A stretch of DNA of 64,000 nucleotides from Vicia villosa (GCF_029867415.1 NC_081186.1:12532930-12596929), one strand, 5' to 3'; counted from the stretch's first letter, positions 48,061 to 63,363 are shown. The notes: generated from the sequence alone by a model not told the origin. Numbers and translations are program-made.

Positions 48061-48715
48061 ATTTAAATGAAACACTCTACCACTAGTCTTAGCAGCACTA
48101 GCATCCTTCTTTGGCTTCTGGAACTGGATGCTGATATGACCTCGTTCACCATAATTAAAACAAGTCGGACCATCGTGGTTGCATTAAGGAACACGATAAC
48201 CGGTCTTACCAATATGTAACATCTAAGCACCTAGTTCTCACATTCATTGGAGCGGTGACCCTACTCACCGTACCTATAACATCTGACATTAACATAAGCC
48301 CCTCCCCCACTTGTCTTTTTCCCATCAGCGACTTTCTGCTTCCCTTTATCAGCGGGATCATCGTAAGGCTTCTTACGATAATGATATTGTTTTCCTCTTT
48401 TCTCGTTCAGATTCTTGTAATGAGTTGAATGAGCAATATTGTCCTCTTCATAAATCCGACAACTATTCACCAATTCCACAAACCTACGCATCTACTAATA
48501 TCCAATCGCCCATTTGATCTACGTGCGCAGCCCATTCTCGAACTTGATACACTTGGAAAACTCATTCGTCTCGGCACTATAGTTTGGTTGGAACTTCACA
48601 AGTTCCACAAACTTAGCAGCATACTCAGTGACGTTTGAATTCCCTCGCTTCAGCGCCAAGACTCCATTTCTTTCTTCTCTCGGACATCTTCAGAAAAATA
48701 CTTCCTCAGGAACTC
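48061..48715 (-). pseudogene. Ty3/gypsy gag, C-terminal part, defective
   Basis: Minus strand: EFLRKYFSEDVREKKEMEF, LALKRGNSNVTEYAAKFVEL and ETNEFSKCIKFENGLR are gag (retrotrans_gag) motifs. A basic linker (KGKQKVADGKKTS) and two zinc knuckles follow. In the first, VRCYRYGE*GHRSNEC, the second cysteine is Tyr and a stop follows. In the second, CFNYGERGHISI, a cysteine is also lost. Several stops and frame changes make it non-functional. Upstream it is cut at 48715 by a solo LTR. Confidence 0.8.
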
Positions 48716-50267
48716 TGATCAGTGGTTTTTACAAGTTTATTTACTGTTGATTTTAGTCGTCTTTGCTTTATATTGTTTATTCTTCTACATTTTATGTTTT
48801 GGTTGTGTATTGTATTGTTTGCAGACTCAAAGGAATAAATCGAGACAAATCAATGCGAAAAAGTACAAAAAGGGGATTTTAGAAGGAAGTAAAAAAATCA
48901 TGCTACATGAGGCCTGACACGACCACCTGTGTCACTAGAAACTGGCCGTGTTAGGATGAAGCGTGACCAAGAAAATGCAACAGAGATGAAAGTCAGAGGG
49001 CTGATACAGCCCGTGTTAGCAAGTGCGAGATCTGGAAATTTTAAGCATGTTTCTTATCGTGACGGGCGTGTAGTATTTTGATCATAACTAGAGCTTCGTA
49101 ACTTGGAATGACGCGGTTCCGGTGGAAAAAATTTTCTAACGAAAAGGGCTACAACTTTGATGTAGAATTCAAAGCCAAATTCTGATGTTAAAGGATGACA
49201 AGGGTCGTGTTGCTTGACACGGGTACCCGTGTCAGGAGGCCTGGGAGGAAAAAATCAAGTTTTAAGATGACAGAAGTCTAAAACGGGTGCCCGTGTTGTA
49301 TGATACGGCCCGTGTCAGCACGTGACGCTGATTTTGTGATATTTTCATATTTTTTACCATGGGTTAAGTTGTGGGGGCGTTTTGGGTACTTCCAACCAAC
49401 CTAAGTGAGTCTATATTATTTAGATGAGTTTTCATGATGAGAGGAAGGACTTTTTTGGACGTACAAAAGAATTGCATAAGAAAGAAGAGAGCTCTCGAGG
49501 GTTTCGGAGAACGGAGATCTTCAAGAGCAATTGCGATTGAAGATCAAAACAATCCTATTTTCTTGTAATGTCTAATCTTCCTATTGTATTTTCTTTGAAT
49601 ATTATGAGCGGCTAAACCCCCAATGCTAGGGGGTGTCCCTGAGTTGCTATTGTAATGAACCTAATTTCCTTTATGTTATGAAATCATTATGTGTGTGAAC
49701 TTATTTGATTGTGCAACGTGCTTATTGTTTTATCTATCGGACAAATAGATTTTTTATTTACGATTAAGGGTTAGGTTGGACAAACCACCTTATCGCTGTT
49801 TGCACAATAATATTACGGTTGTTATTGCTTAGGAATGAGGATTCTCTATAGTAACTGTAATAATCTTGAAAATAATATTGCGCTTGATCACTTCTTGAAT
49901 TGCTAAGGAATTAGGATACAAGACAGTATCAAAAGGTTTTCTACTAAGGAATTAGGGAAGATAACTCTTGAGATTCGGCAATAGTTCATGTACACTGATA
50001 TTTCGTAAATAAGGATTAAAGGTTGTTGCAAGGCAATTCATACACTTGACCCTAGCATATTTTCTCATATTGTTTTAAAGTCACTTTTACGCTTTCTATT
50101 AATTTTTTATCATTTATTGTTATTTCCAAACAAACAACAAAACCCCCATGTTCTTTTGTTGAATTGAATCGTTACGATAACTTATATTTCCTACGCAGTC
50201 CGCAAGATCGATACTTGGGATTAATCCTATTATTACTACATCGTAAAAATAGTACACTTGCTACGCA
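48716..50267 (+). mobile_element. Solo LTR (about 1.55 kb) inside the gypsy gag, Athila/Cyclops-like
   Basis: The insert splits one gag frame: ITWAVFMW lies right of 50267 and EFLRKYF left of 48716. It begins TGATCAGTGG and ends CTACGCA. The right third has the Athila/Cyclops-type texture (ATTATGAGCGGCTAAACCCCC, then GATACTTGGGATTAATCC). Inside are repeated CACGGG/CCCGTG palindromes (48915-49330). The flanking pentamers AACTC and GTCCC are not identical, so the target duplication is decayed or the edges are off by a few bases. Family assignment is tentative. Confidence 0.65.
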
Positions 50268-50603
50268 GTCCCACATGAACACAGCCCAAGTAATCACTTC
50301 ACCAATAGCTTCCAACCTCTAACGAGTGCCAACCCACCAGTCATCAACTTCACCGACTAACATATGAGTACCATAACATACCTTCTGTATTGCGGAACAA
50401 TCCATCACCCTGAAGATCCTTTCGATCTCCTTAAGCCACTCTTGTGCTCCATCGGGATCACACTTACCCTTGAAGGTAGGCAGATTCTCCCTCTGGAACG
50501 TACTCAAACTACACGACTCATCAATCATTCTAGCATTATTCTACATGGCTTGAGTAACAACCTCCAAACCAACAACAATCACATAATTATTCCTTCCAGC
50601 CAT
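50268..50603 (-). pseudogene. Ty3/gypsy gag, N-terminal part
   Basis: From the ATG at 50603 on the minus strand: MAGRNNYVIVVGLEVVTQAM, a stop, then FQRENLPTFKGKCDPDGAQE, WLKEIERIFRVMDC and HMLVGEVDDWWVGTR, a stop, then EVITWAVFMW at the solo-LTR edge. This is the standard chromovirus gag start. It lies about 105 bp from the primer site. Confidence 0.82.
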
Positions 50604-50707
50604 ACTCTGTGCACACCAAAAAGTTATCATCAAAGTTAGATTTAACTATCGATAGTAATCCAACTGTCACACTACAGGCTTAATATCCTGGTCGGACGAG
50701 CCGACCT

Positions 50708-50719
50708 GCTCTGGTGCCA
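50708..50719 (-). promoter_or_regulatory. Primer-binding site of the chromovirus-like element
   Basis: Minus-strand TGGCACCAGAGC differs at two positions from the methionine-tRNA primer site TGGTATCAGAGC. It lies between the LTR edge and the gag start, which fixes the LTR on its right as the 5' LTR. Confidence 0.65.
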
Positions 50720-50720
50720 C

Positions 50721-52963
50721 TAATATAACTCCCTTCTGACCCACAAGGAATATTCGCAATATAATACGAAATTAAATCAAATACAATTACCAACAAGGGT
50801 GTCACATCGTCATAGCAACAACTTCACAAACAATAGTCGTGCTCCGTAACACGTGTTCTCGACATTTATTTGAAACTAAATTTCATTTATTGTCGCAACA
50901 CAAAATAGATTATCTCGCGGAGGAATTCATCATTTAAAACATGTTTAGAATAATCTTCATAAAACATAATTAAACCTCATGGTTCATGAGTTATAACTCA
51001 ACATCAAAATCCTTTGAAAGGCAACTCAGCAAAATGCAATCAAATCTAAAATAGTCAAAGAGAACATAATAATTCAAAAACATAGCGACCCCGACCCCGA
51101 TGTTACGTATCAAAGTAAGACTCTCTTCGATGTAAACAAACAGTAAAAGGACATTGTGAAGCTATCCTCTAAGCTCAACGGACTACTCCTGATTACCTGC
51201 ACTTTACCCACGTGGAGGCAACATCCAAATAAAAAGGGTGAGTATTTCATAAATATTATATTAGACATAAGGAATAGATATAGTAATAGTATACAAATAA
51301 CCAATCACACATATATCGATACGACATATTCATCATATTCATATACTTACCCACACCTGCACATCATCACCTATTCACAACCTCATCTCATGATTCAATC
51401 ATAATTATCACTTAAGTTATTCACATCACAAATAATCAGACATCGTCAAATCGCACAACGTTATAACAATGCAATGCAATAACAATGGACTCATGAATGT
51501 GGTACTAATTCATCATTGATGACTCAGTCATCGTTCTCCAAAGATCCCTACCATAGGATTGATTCCTTCTTGGAACCGAAGCACATCACAATACTGCACT
51601 CAATCCGCACAATGGGATTAAGGGCCGTCACTAGACCAATGTCCTACAAACATCATTGGACTTTCGTCCTACAAATATGCTATGAATGCATGATACTCAA
51701 CGTCACAAAACCAACGAGAAAGGCTAGTCAAAATGGCATCATCATTCATGTATTCATCCAAGTCATGTCATCATTCAAACATACAACATCATAATCATCT
51801 TGGTCAACTCAACACACAATCATCAATTAATCATGTTATCAATCAATACAACATCATTCACCAAAATCAGGTACTGAAGCACAAAGATTCACAAAACCAA
51901 GCTACATACAAAATGCCTTCTGAACCTATCCAAACGTGCACAATAATTACAATAAAATTCAAGAATAATCCATGTTCTGAAATTACAATAAAATATAAGC
52001 TTCCATATTCTGAAATCATTTTTCAAAAATATTAATTTTTCATCCCAAGACTCGCGTTAAGCACCCACTGTACCGCACTAAGCGCAATACCTACTGACTT
52101 GACCCTCTTTTTATTTTCAAGAACGTGCTAAGCGGGCTCCGCAGAGCTAAGTGAGCTATGCGGTTCTACAAAAATTCATGCACGACCCGCATCATACCAG
52201 ACCCTAACTTTTATCCAAAAACTAAGTTTACTTAAGATTTTCTTGCGATTTAAGGTCACCTGGTTCTAACATGCATTAATTATCTTAAACACCAATTTAC
52301 AAACATTCATCATACCTCCAATGATCTTCATCAGACCCTAAACCTTCAAATCCTCAACAATGGTGGATTTAAATCTAAATCATGTTATTAATTACTAATA
52401 CAACAATCATCATCATTGTACAACATGTTAACCATACAATCAAACAAACTAACATCATAGATCATCAATTTCATCAAGAACAACATAAAACCCCAACCTA
52501 CAATTATCAACCCCTTAAATCAAACATAATACTCGTGATAACCCCCCTTACCTTAGATTATTAGCCGAACGGATTCCCTTTTTGAATTCCTACGGTTGAT
52601 TTCCTTCTTCTCCTCTTCTTGCCCTAGCCCTCTCCTCTTTCATGTTTTCTCCAAAATTCTACGTTGAATGAATAATATCTTTTATGCCTTCTCTTTACCT
52701 AGTTAGTCTTAGGACCCCTATTATGAAATTCCTCATTTTCCCTTACTAACTTATTTGACAATATATCTTATTTTATTTAATTAAATGATAGCAATGCTAA
52801 TTAGACTATTTGATATTATTATTCTAACTAACACCTTAATTTTACTACCCCACACACATCAACACAAACATCACATGTCACATATATTCATCGTATATCA
52901 CCGTGACTCACATAATCACATCAAAATAATCAAATAATTAAATCTAAATATTGGGGTCTTACA
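50721..52963 (-). mobile_element. 5' LTR of the chromovirus-like gypsy element
   Basis: Read on the minus strand it starts TGTAAGACCCCAATATTTAG at 52963 and ends near 50721 just before the primer site. It is non-coding and rich in CA and TCA. GCTAAGCG-type repeats lie near 52050-52170. The right flank (from 52964) is a copia gag gene, so this element inserted there; TTTCT (52964-52968) would be the target duplication. The left edge is uncertain by a few bases. Confidence 0.75.
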
Positions 52964-52968
52964 TTTCT

Positions 52969-53880
52969 AGACGACCTCCTATAATTTTGGTTCCTTGAAA
53001 GTTATTTTGTCTTTTCTTCCAGATTTTTGCTTGACTATTTTGGAAAGAAGGGACTATTCATCTCCGTCACCAGAAACTTCATAGTCAGAATCTTATACTT
53101 CTTCAGCTTGGAAGGTTTTATTCTTTTATGACTTGGTTCTTTCTAATCTGAATCTTAGAGCAACAGATTTGCCTATTTTTTCTGGGGCTCATCTTCCTCT
53201 AACTCTATTTCATGATTTTTGAGAAAGCTAACCAACTCTTCAAGAGTTATGTTGTTTAGATCCTTAGATAGCTTTAATGCAATAACCATAGGTCTCCATT
53301 TTTCGGGAAGGCTTCTAATGATATTATTGACACAATCAGTTGTGGAATAACCTTTGTCCAAAACCTTAAGTCTTGCTGCCAAGGTCTGAAACCTTGAGAG
53401 CATAGTCTCAATTGTTTCTTCTTCTTCCATCTTGAAAGCCTCATATTTACGGATTAAGGCTAGAGTCTTAATTTCCTTGACTTAAGCATTTCCTTCATGT
53501 GTCATTATTAACGAATCAAGAATATCCTTTGTTGTTTCTCTATTAGCGATCTTTTCATATTTATATAAGAGATAGCATTGAGAATAATAGTTTTGGCTTT
53601 ATGGTGATTCTTGAAATCACGCTTTTGGCTTTATGGTGACAGGTGCCTCATAGCCATTTGTGATAATATCCCAAAGATCTATATCATAGCCTAGAAAAAA
53701 CTTTCCGGTGTATCTTTCTAGTAGTAAAATTTCTCTCCATCAAATAAATGAGGTTTAGTGTTGTAACTATCTCTTTTGTTTGTATTAGCAGCAACCATAT
53801 AATTTTTCTCACACGGGATCTCTCTACACGTGTAAGTGTTTGATTGAAAAATCATTAATATAGTCGGAGCTTTGATACTA
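52969..53880 (-). pseudogene. Second copia-type gag, heavily decayed
   Basis: The minus strand carries IDLWDIITNGYEAPV-like and RETTKDIL-like remnants near 53500-53700. A good UBN2 stretch follows at 53173-53430: EEETIETMLSRFQTLAARLK, VLDKGYSTTDCVNNIIRSLP and ELVSFLKNHEIELEEDEPQK. This is the same gag type as at 8138-9727. Many stops and frameshifts occur and no zinc knuckle is left. It is cut at 52963 by the chromovirus-like element. Confidence 0.75.
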
Positions 53881-53889
53881 ATTAAAGGT

Positions 53890-54827
53890 TGAGTAAAACA
53901 CAAGAAAGGGGGATTTTAATTCGATTTTCAAAAAAAATTGCTTAGAAATACTATTCACACAAAAAACCAAGATAGGCAAGCTAAGAAAGAAAAGTGACAG
54001 AATCGATTTATACAAGTTCACCTTAAACAAGGCTAATCTTGTCCACCGACCAATGTGATTTTGCCTTCAAAAAGGACTTAATCCACTAATCTTGAAATAT
54101 TACAAACGTCTAAGAGTTAGAAAACATCGTCCCCTCTCAAGTATACAAACTATCACTTAGTCACTAGAGGGAAAACAAATCTCAAAAGATTTACAATAAA
54201 AAGTGTTTACATTAGTGCTTCTAGATAAGCAAATGAAACAGATTTTAGAACTAATGTTTACACACAAAAATGATCTGCAACTCTTTGTGTTTTGAGTTTC
54301 TCTTGAATGAATATTTTCTACGTGAATATTTTTGCACAATAACTATTCTTTCAACAGTTGTTCCAATTGTTATTCAATCCTTTATCGTCAATTATTGTTT
54401 CTTCAATGAAATTGTGATCCTTTATATAGGCCCAAAAAGTATCAAAGTCTTCGGAATCAGAACCTTGTCTTCTGAGCTGAAAGCAAAAGCTTATCTGAGA
54501 AACAAATCTTGACTTCTGAGCTGGAAGCAAAAGCTTATCTGAGCTGGAAGAAAAAGCTTATCTAAGAAACATACAGAGATCATTTTCTAGCGAACATTCA
54601 ACATTCATCAAAACCGTTGATGTTTCTTTAGAAGCGGATGCAATAGTTCTTCTGAGGCGTGTCAGTAATAATTATAACGATCTTTCCAAATAAATATCCA
54701 AAATCAAATAAAATATTATATCTGCACACTTAAGAAACTATTAGAGTATAAATTTTTACATATAAAATATATGTATTGTTATCATCCAAATTAGAGATTA
54801 TATGCAGAACCAAATCGTATTTTAACA
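53890..54827 (-). mobile_element. 5' LTR of the second copia element, 938 bp
   Basis: Plus-strand edges are TGAGTAAAAC (53890) and TATTTTAACA (54827). A degenerate primer site (minus-strand TTAGTATCAAAGC) lies left of 53890. The right end GTTATCATCCAAATTAGAG...TTTTAACA parallels the right end of the LTR at 9812-10889, so the two copia elements are related. Confidence 0.72.
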
Positions 54828-54861
54828 CTATAATGATTGAAACCGGAAAATAATGCTAATG

Positions 54862-55550
54862 GTTGATTAGCCGATTGGTGTAGTAGGTTGTATCAATGGA
54901 AACCACCTCACCAAAATATCCATAGTCTAAAATCGTTTTTTAATCATCCTAAAGCAATTTGTGATTGTTTATCACAATCCATTTGATATGCATGGTAAAA
55001 TGATGGATTCCCCAATTGTTGAGTTAGAAAATACTCTATAGTACAACCAATTTTTCCATACACCATGTTTCGTTGTCTTATTTCTTTGAGATAGTTCCTA
55101 GCATCCAATTGTTTATAACAAAGATTAGTTCCTCCTTCGGCATGTGCACTCATAAGTTGAAATGAAGCCTTTTTCATCAATCTAGAGTAATCTGCCAATT
55201 AAATCTCATGTGCTAGAACATCAAATAATTTACAATGTGATGCTAGCATGTGTGTTGCTTCAACAAGTTATACGGGGTGGTTGTAACCCCCTGTTAACTC
55301 TGGGATTACAAATTTCTCATTCTTTACACTAAGTGCAATTCTTGCTTCACACCCAGTTTTTGTTTCAGCCCCATGATTCTTAACTAAAAAAGATCTTTTA
55401 TTTGTCGTTCGATTACCCTCCTTACAACAAATAAATCAGCATGATCTAATAGATCCATCTTATTTTTTCTTTTGCTGAGGTATTATTTTCTTATCGGTAC
55501 TCAATCAAAACTCATAGAAAACTAAAATTTTATATAAATTTTGCTTAAAG
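54862..55550 (-). pseudogene. FAR1-related (FRS) transposase-derived gene fragment
   Basis: Minus strand: CCKEGNRTTNKRSFLVKNHG and ETKTGCEARIALSVKNEKFV form the FAR1 DNA-binding (WRKY-GCM1-like zinc) domain. Then come ADYSRLMKKASFQLMSAHAE, NLCYKQLDARNYLKEIRQRN and YGKIGCTIEYFLTQQLGNPS, the linker. GYFGEVVSIDTTYYTNR follows, the start of the MULE transposase domain with its first acidic residue. The sequence ends there. Multiple stops (for example after AHEI and IALG) make it a pseudogene. It adjoins the copia LTR on its C-terminal side and so is probably truncated by it. Confidence 0.75.
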
Positions 55551-55699
55551 GTATCAGAAATTCAAAATATTCAGGGAGAATTTATAATATACGGGAAATT
55601 TAGAATTTTCTTGTAACTGCAAAAAAAAATCCGAAAATTTTCCGGTATAGCATCAGTAAGGCCTTTCTCCTTTTTTCTTTACTTTTTCTCGACAAATTG

Positions 55700-56400
55700 A
55701 GTCAATGAAAATGCTAACTGACTTAATATATCCATATAATATTTGTCATACATATAAGAATACCAAAAAAACTACGATGACTTCCTAACTACATCTTCCC
55801 AGTGGCTAAAGCGAATTGCATATGCTGATTCTCATGCTTTTGCATCATTAGTACAATTCTAACTCCAAAGGTTATGACAAGAGGCATTGGGCAAGGAAAG
55901 AGACGAAATGTGATGTTAAGTATTTTGCAAAGGGAGACAAAAACGACAATGTATTTAGAAGCAATGTCATCCATTTATCCATGTCATGCATACCCTATTG
56001 TTTAACTCGTAATGCATTCATAACTTTAGAAATTGTGTCATAGAACCACTTGAAAAAGAATTGAGAGTGTTGATGAACTTGACCATCTGATTGCGTCATA
56101 ATCAAAGGCCATGACTCTTCGCCCCATCCAAGTAAAGATGAAATACAACGGAAACCAAAATTTTCATCGTCACCAACATCAATAATGTCATCGATGTATG
56201 AATATAGGAAATCAAGAAACTAGGATGTCAATCGGCATACTTGGCAGTTGACTTCCTTTTGGTTTTGTGCATGATCTCTTCATAGTTTGACTCCCCTATG
56301 AGCCATCGCTATACTCCCACTTGCTAGGATCATGATTCACATCACTATCTTGACTCTTACTACTCTTTTTAACTCTCATCTTTGGCTTCTACTTCACCGG
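55700..56400 (-). pseudogene. OTU-like domain region downstream of a MULE transposase
   Basis: Minus strand: PSKWEYSDGS, then PSMPIDIL, then YSYIDDIIDVGDDENFGFRC, ISSLLGWGEESWPLIMTQ, and later WMDDIASKYIVVFVSLCKIL. This order (acidic linker, 'DVGDGNCGFR'-type motif, LLG.GE.SW, then IASRYNVV) is that of the OTU-like cysteine-protease domain fused to some plant MULE transposases. Here the expected NCGFR reads NFGFR, so the catalytic cysteine is lost. Several stops are present. It probably belongs to the same gene as 56531-58270. Confidence 0.6.
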
Positions 56401-56530
56401 CGATGGAAACATTGAAATTATGGATGGATGGATGTGTTAGTTCACAAACCTTTTTCTTTAACATCCTTTGACCTACAATATCCAAAGAACTGAAATATAT
56501 CTTCAAGTCTTCATATTCTTCTTCTAAATC

Positions 56531-58270
56531 TCACTCTGTACCACTCTCATCAATTTCCGACTTCATGTTCTGCAATGTGCAATTTCGTCCAAAATACTCG
56601 ATTAGGTCTAAAGTATCAAGATTGCCTAGTATTTGGAAACCGACGAGATGACAAGCACACGGTAACCCGTGTGTTATTCTAATGAAGCAACCACAACTTT
56701 CTTGGCTTAAACCAACACATGTTACCCTTTCTAGTTTCCTTTTCAATGAGCTATATATATTTCTTGAGACAAAACCGTGAAAGTTAGCATAAAATGGAGT
56801 GTTATACCGATGCTTAATATTGACAATACTTTTTTGAAACGACACTTTGTTTGAGCCTAGTTGCAACTTCAACATGGTGTTCACAACATCCCAACTTTGA
56901 CATAAATCTCCCCAGCATGAGGTCAACATGCTTTTTAGTCTCCAATGAGCAGACTCCACCCTAAAAACCATAAATAGAAATAACATCATGTATTTGAACC
57001 ATAAATAGTAATAACATCAAACTGTCATGTTCCGTGCACCTGTTTGTTGTTGTGTTCCCTAAATGAGTGACACTATTAGTTGTTAACCATATTTAATTCA
57101 CGTATTTAACAAATAAAGGAATATCAGCACAAACACTCTTGAAGTGCTTGACGTGTTGACAAACTCAGTTTCTGTATTTGAATACATGATGTTGTTCCAT
57201 AGATCTATGACATATTCTTGTCTTTATGATTTGACGTGCTCTTTACATTTCATGTTCACATTTTTTGAAATATGGAAAGAACACAACAGATGAGTTGCAT
57301 TTGGAAACACAGATTCCATGATATTCATCAATGCAATTTCTCGGTTCGTCACCACAACCTTCATTAGCAATTTCTCTGAAGATAACAACTCTTTGAGCTT
57401 CCCTAGTGTCCATGTGAAATTCTCCTCCCTTTCATGTTCCAAATAGGCAAAGGCAAGTGAAAACGTCAACTTCGTTGACGTAACACCAACAATCTCAAGT
57501 AGTGGTATCTGATACCTGCATGATCAAAATGCACAAAATCAAACTGATAACTCAACATCTACAACAGATATGTGGAATAAAAAATTCTTACCTATTTGTC
57601 TTGTATGTTCAATAAAAAATAATACCAAATGAAACATATTCAAAAACTTCACAGAATCAGGATGTGTCCAAAAGATATCAGCTACAACATCTTAGTTGTC
57701 CCTATTTCTAGTCCAACACATGTATTTCTCCTTATGAATAAGGCTCGACAACATCTGTGTTTCTGTCAATGTACCTCTCTTGGTTGTTCTGTATGTAACT
57801 CTAGCTTTATACACATGGGTAACACTCGTGAGGTCTTCTGTATCTCTGTCTTTTAAAGCAACAACTATGTTCCTTGGAGTCATATTGTACTTCGTCATGT
57901 CATTCACAAACTTTCTTTTATCATCTATTAGATGGCCCAATATGTCATGACCTTTCAAATCATTAAATAATTTATGATTGTGCATCCCGCATCTAACCAT
58001 CACCTTCCAATGGATACCACTTGGAACAAATCTCAGTCTAAATGAACATTTAACTTTATATTATAAATGCCTTCGGGGGAATTATTACTTTCAAATGCAT
58101 TCCTTGTTTTGTAATTTTCTCCTCTCTCACATTCCATAATCAATTTATCCTTCGTCCATGAAATTCCATTAGCAGAATCAAAACGAACAGTAAAAACAAT
58201 AGTATCATGTCGTTTACGAGTAGTATGTGCCCATGCTAAAACTTCAGACCGGAACTTAAATATCTGTCAA
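56531..58270 (-). pseudogene. MULE-type transposase with SWIM zinc finger, inactive
   Basis: On the minus strand: W-containing FAR1-like N-terminal part near 58010-58258, MMVRCGMHNHKLFNDLKGHD, RNIVVALKDRDTEDLTSVTH, then QIPLLEIVGVTSTKLTFSLA, LEHEREENFTWTLGKLKELL and VVVTNREIALMNIMESVFPN. RVESAHWRLKSMLTSCWGDL and the SWIM finger CGCFIRITHGLPCACH follow. The first catalytic-region motif, usually DSTYKTN, reads EHTRQI, and the usual VTDRE reads VTNRE, so two acidic positions of the DDE core are changed. A GT-AG intron seems to lie between about 57521 and 57590. Stops occur, for example after KCKEHVKS. Terminal inverted repeats were not found. Confidence 0.78.
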
Positions 58271-58654
58271 TTACAACATAAAAATATTAAGCTATCAGCT
58301 TCATAAAGACGGAAAAATAATTAAAAACTATATTTATTGAATAGAAAACATACAACATCTATGGTGAAAAACTCTCAAAAATTTGTACATGAATCTAAAG
58401 AAGAAGCTGCTCTAGACCATACAAGTAAAAAATTTTATCAGCATACATACAAGAAATTTAAAATTTATGCATAATTTTCAGTAAATACGTCAAAATAAAT
58501 ACCCGAAGTTTTGTCGAGGTTACTAGAAATTTTGATTTTACTGCATGTTGATAGTGAATTTTTTTAGAATAATTTTTTTTTGGTGTATGTGGGTTTTAAG
58601 TAAAAAAAAAAAAAAAAGAAAAAGAAATGAATAAGGAGTGATGATGTAATCAGA

Positions 58655-58749
58655 TGGGTATAATTTAAGTAAGTATGTGACTGCTGATCGGTTCCCTTGT
58701 GTGTTTGATTTCCCATCACAAACCAAAAACACGCTCCTCTCAAATTGAG
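58655..58749 (+). promoter_or_regulatory. Probable core promoter and 5' UTR of the CcdA-like gene
   Basis: GGGTATAATTTAAG near 58657-58670 is a possible TATA element about 85 bp before the ATG. Upstream is an A-rich run (58600-58628). Assignment is by position and sequence only. Confidence 0.3.
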
Positions 58750-62373
<3,624 letters not shown>

Positions 62374-62817
62374 AAAATCTTGTGTAGTGATATTTTACTT
62401 GGAAACAATTACATGTGTGTGTATATATCGTACAACTAACTACTCTTAAAAGGTAAATTCAAATGAGCGTAAATCCTTCCTCTTGACCCTCATAGATTCA
62501 AAATTCAGATGTTTAGCCACATAAGATGGAAACTCTTGAATGCTGTTGCACTAAAATAAAAATAAGTAGAGCTCAAAGAAATCAAAACCAGAAAGGTTAT
62601 CTAAAAATACGTTCTTATTACTTTCAAACAAAAAAAAAATTATTCAACCAATTATATCAATATTTATTGTTTAATAAGGGACCCTACTATATAATTATTT
62701 AAGAAGTAGACAATTATTTTTTACCAAAAAAACAAAACAAAACCAAATATTCAAATACTATTTTTTCTTTATAGAGTTTGTGTTAAGTGTTAATAACTGT
62801 TCATTATTTATCTACTC
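62374..62817. other. 3' flank of the CcdA-like gene
   Basis: No gene is visible. An AATAAA near 62555 could act in polyadenylation. The rest is AT-rich. Confidence 0.4.
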
Positions 62818-63363
62818 CTTTGCAAAGTTTTATACAGTCTAAAATAAGCACCAAGTGTTTGGTATGATAGACTCAAAAACTCTCTTGTTCAATAACAATT
62901 TGTTTCTAAAAGGTATGATGCTTCTCTATTCATCTACTTTAAAGCCCCTGATTTGATGTACATGTTAGTGTAGGTTGACGATACCATCATCACATGTAAC
63001 AACAGAGAACTCACTAAATCACTTGTATCTAAGCTACATCACATGTAACAACAGAGAACTCACTACATCACATGTAACAACAGAGAACTCAATATTTTCT
63101 CTAAAGGACGGCAACTTGATTATTTTCTAGGCATTGAGGTCAAAAACAAATCTCATGGCTCTTTGTCACTTTGTCACTCTATCAAGGCAAATATATCATA
63201 GACCTCCTAATCAAAACTAATATGATTGAATCCATATCCCTTTTTTTCTCTTACGGTTGTTGGTTTAAAACTTTCTAAAACTTGCTCCGAGGCTATCCTA
63301 TATCCTAGGATGTACAAATCAGTTGTTAGTGCACTGCAATATGCCACCATCATCCGACCTAAC
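62818..63363 (+). pseudogene. Copia reverse-transcriptase fragment, plus strand
   Basis: Plus-strand translation, with stops, gives LCKVLYSLK*APSVWYDRLK, then SKRYDASLFIYFKAPDLMYM and LV*VDDTIITCNNRELTKSL, then IFSLKDGRQLDYFLGIEVKN, and near the end a VVSALQYATIIRP-like segment. This is the copia RVT_2 order: LYGLKQAPRAWYDRL, the YVDD active site, LKDLG.L.YFLGIEV, and VGALQYLT.TRPD. The YVDD tyrosine is a TAG stop. Frameshifts and a local duplication (62988-63094) confirm it is dead. No LTR or other element part is attached. Confidence 0.82.
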
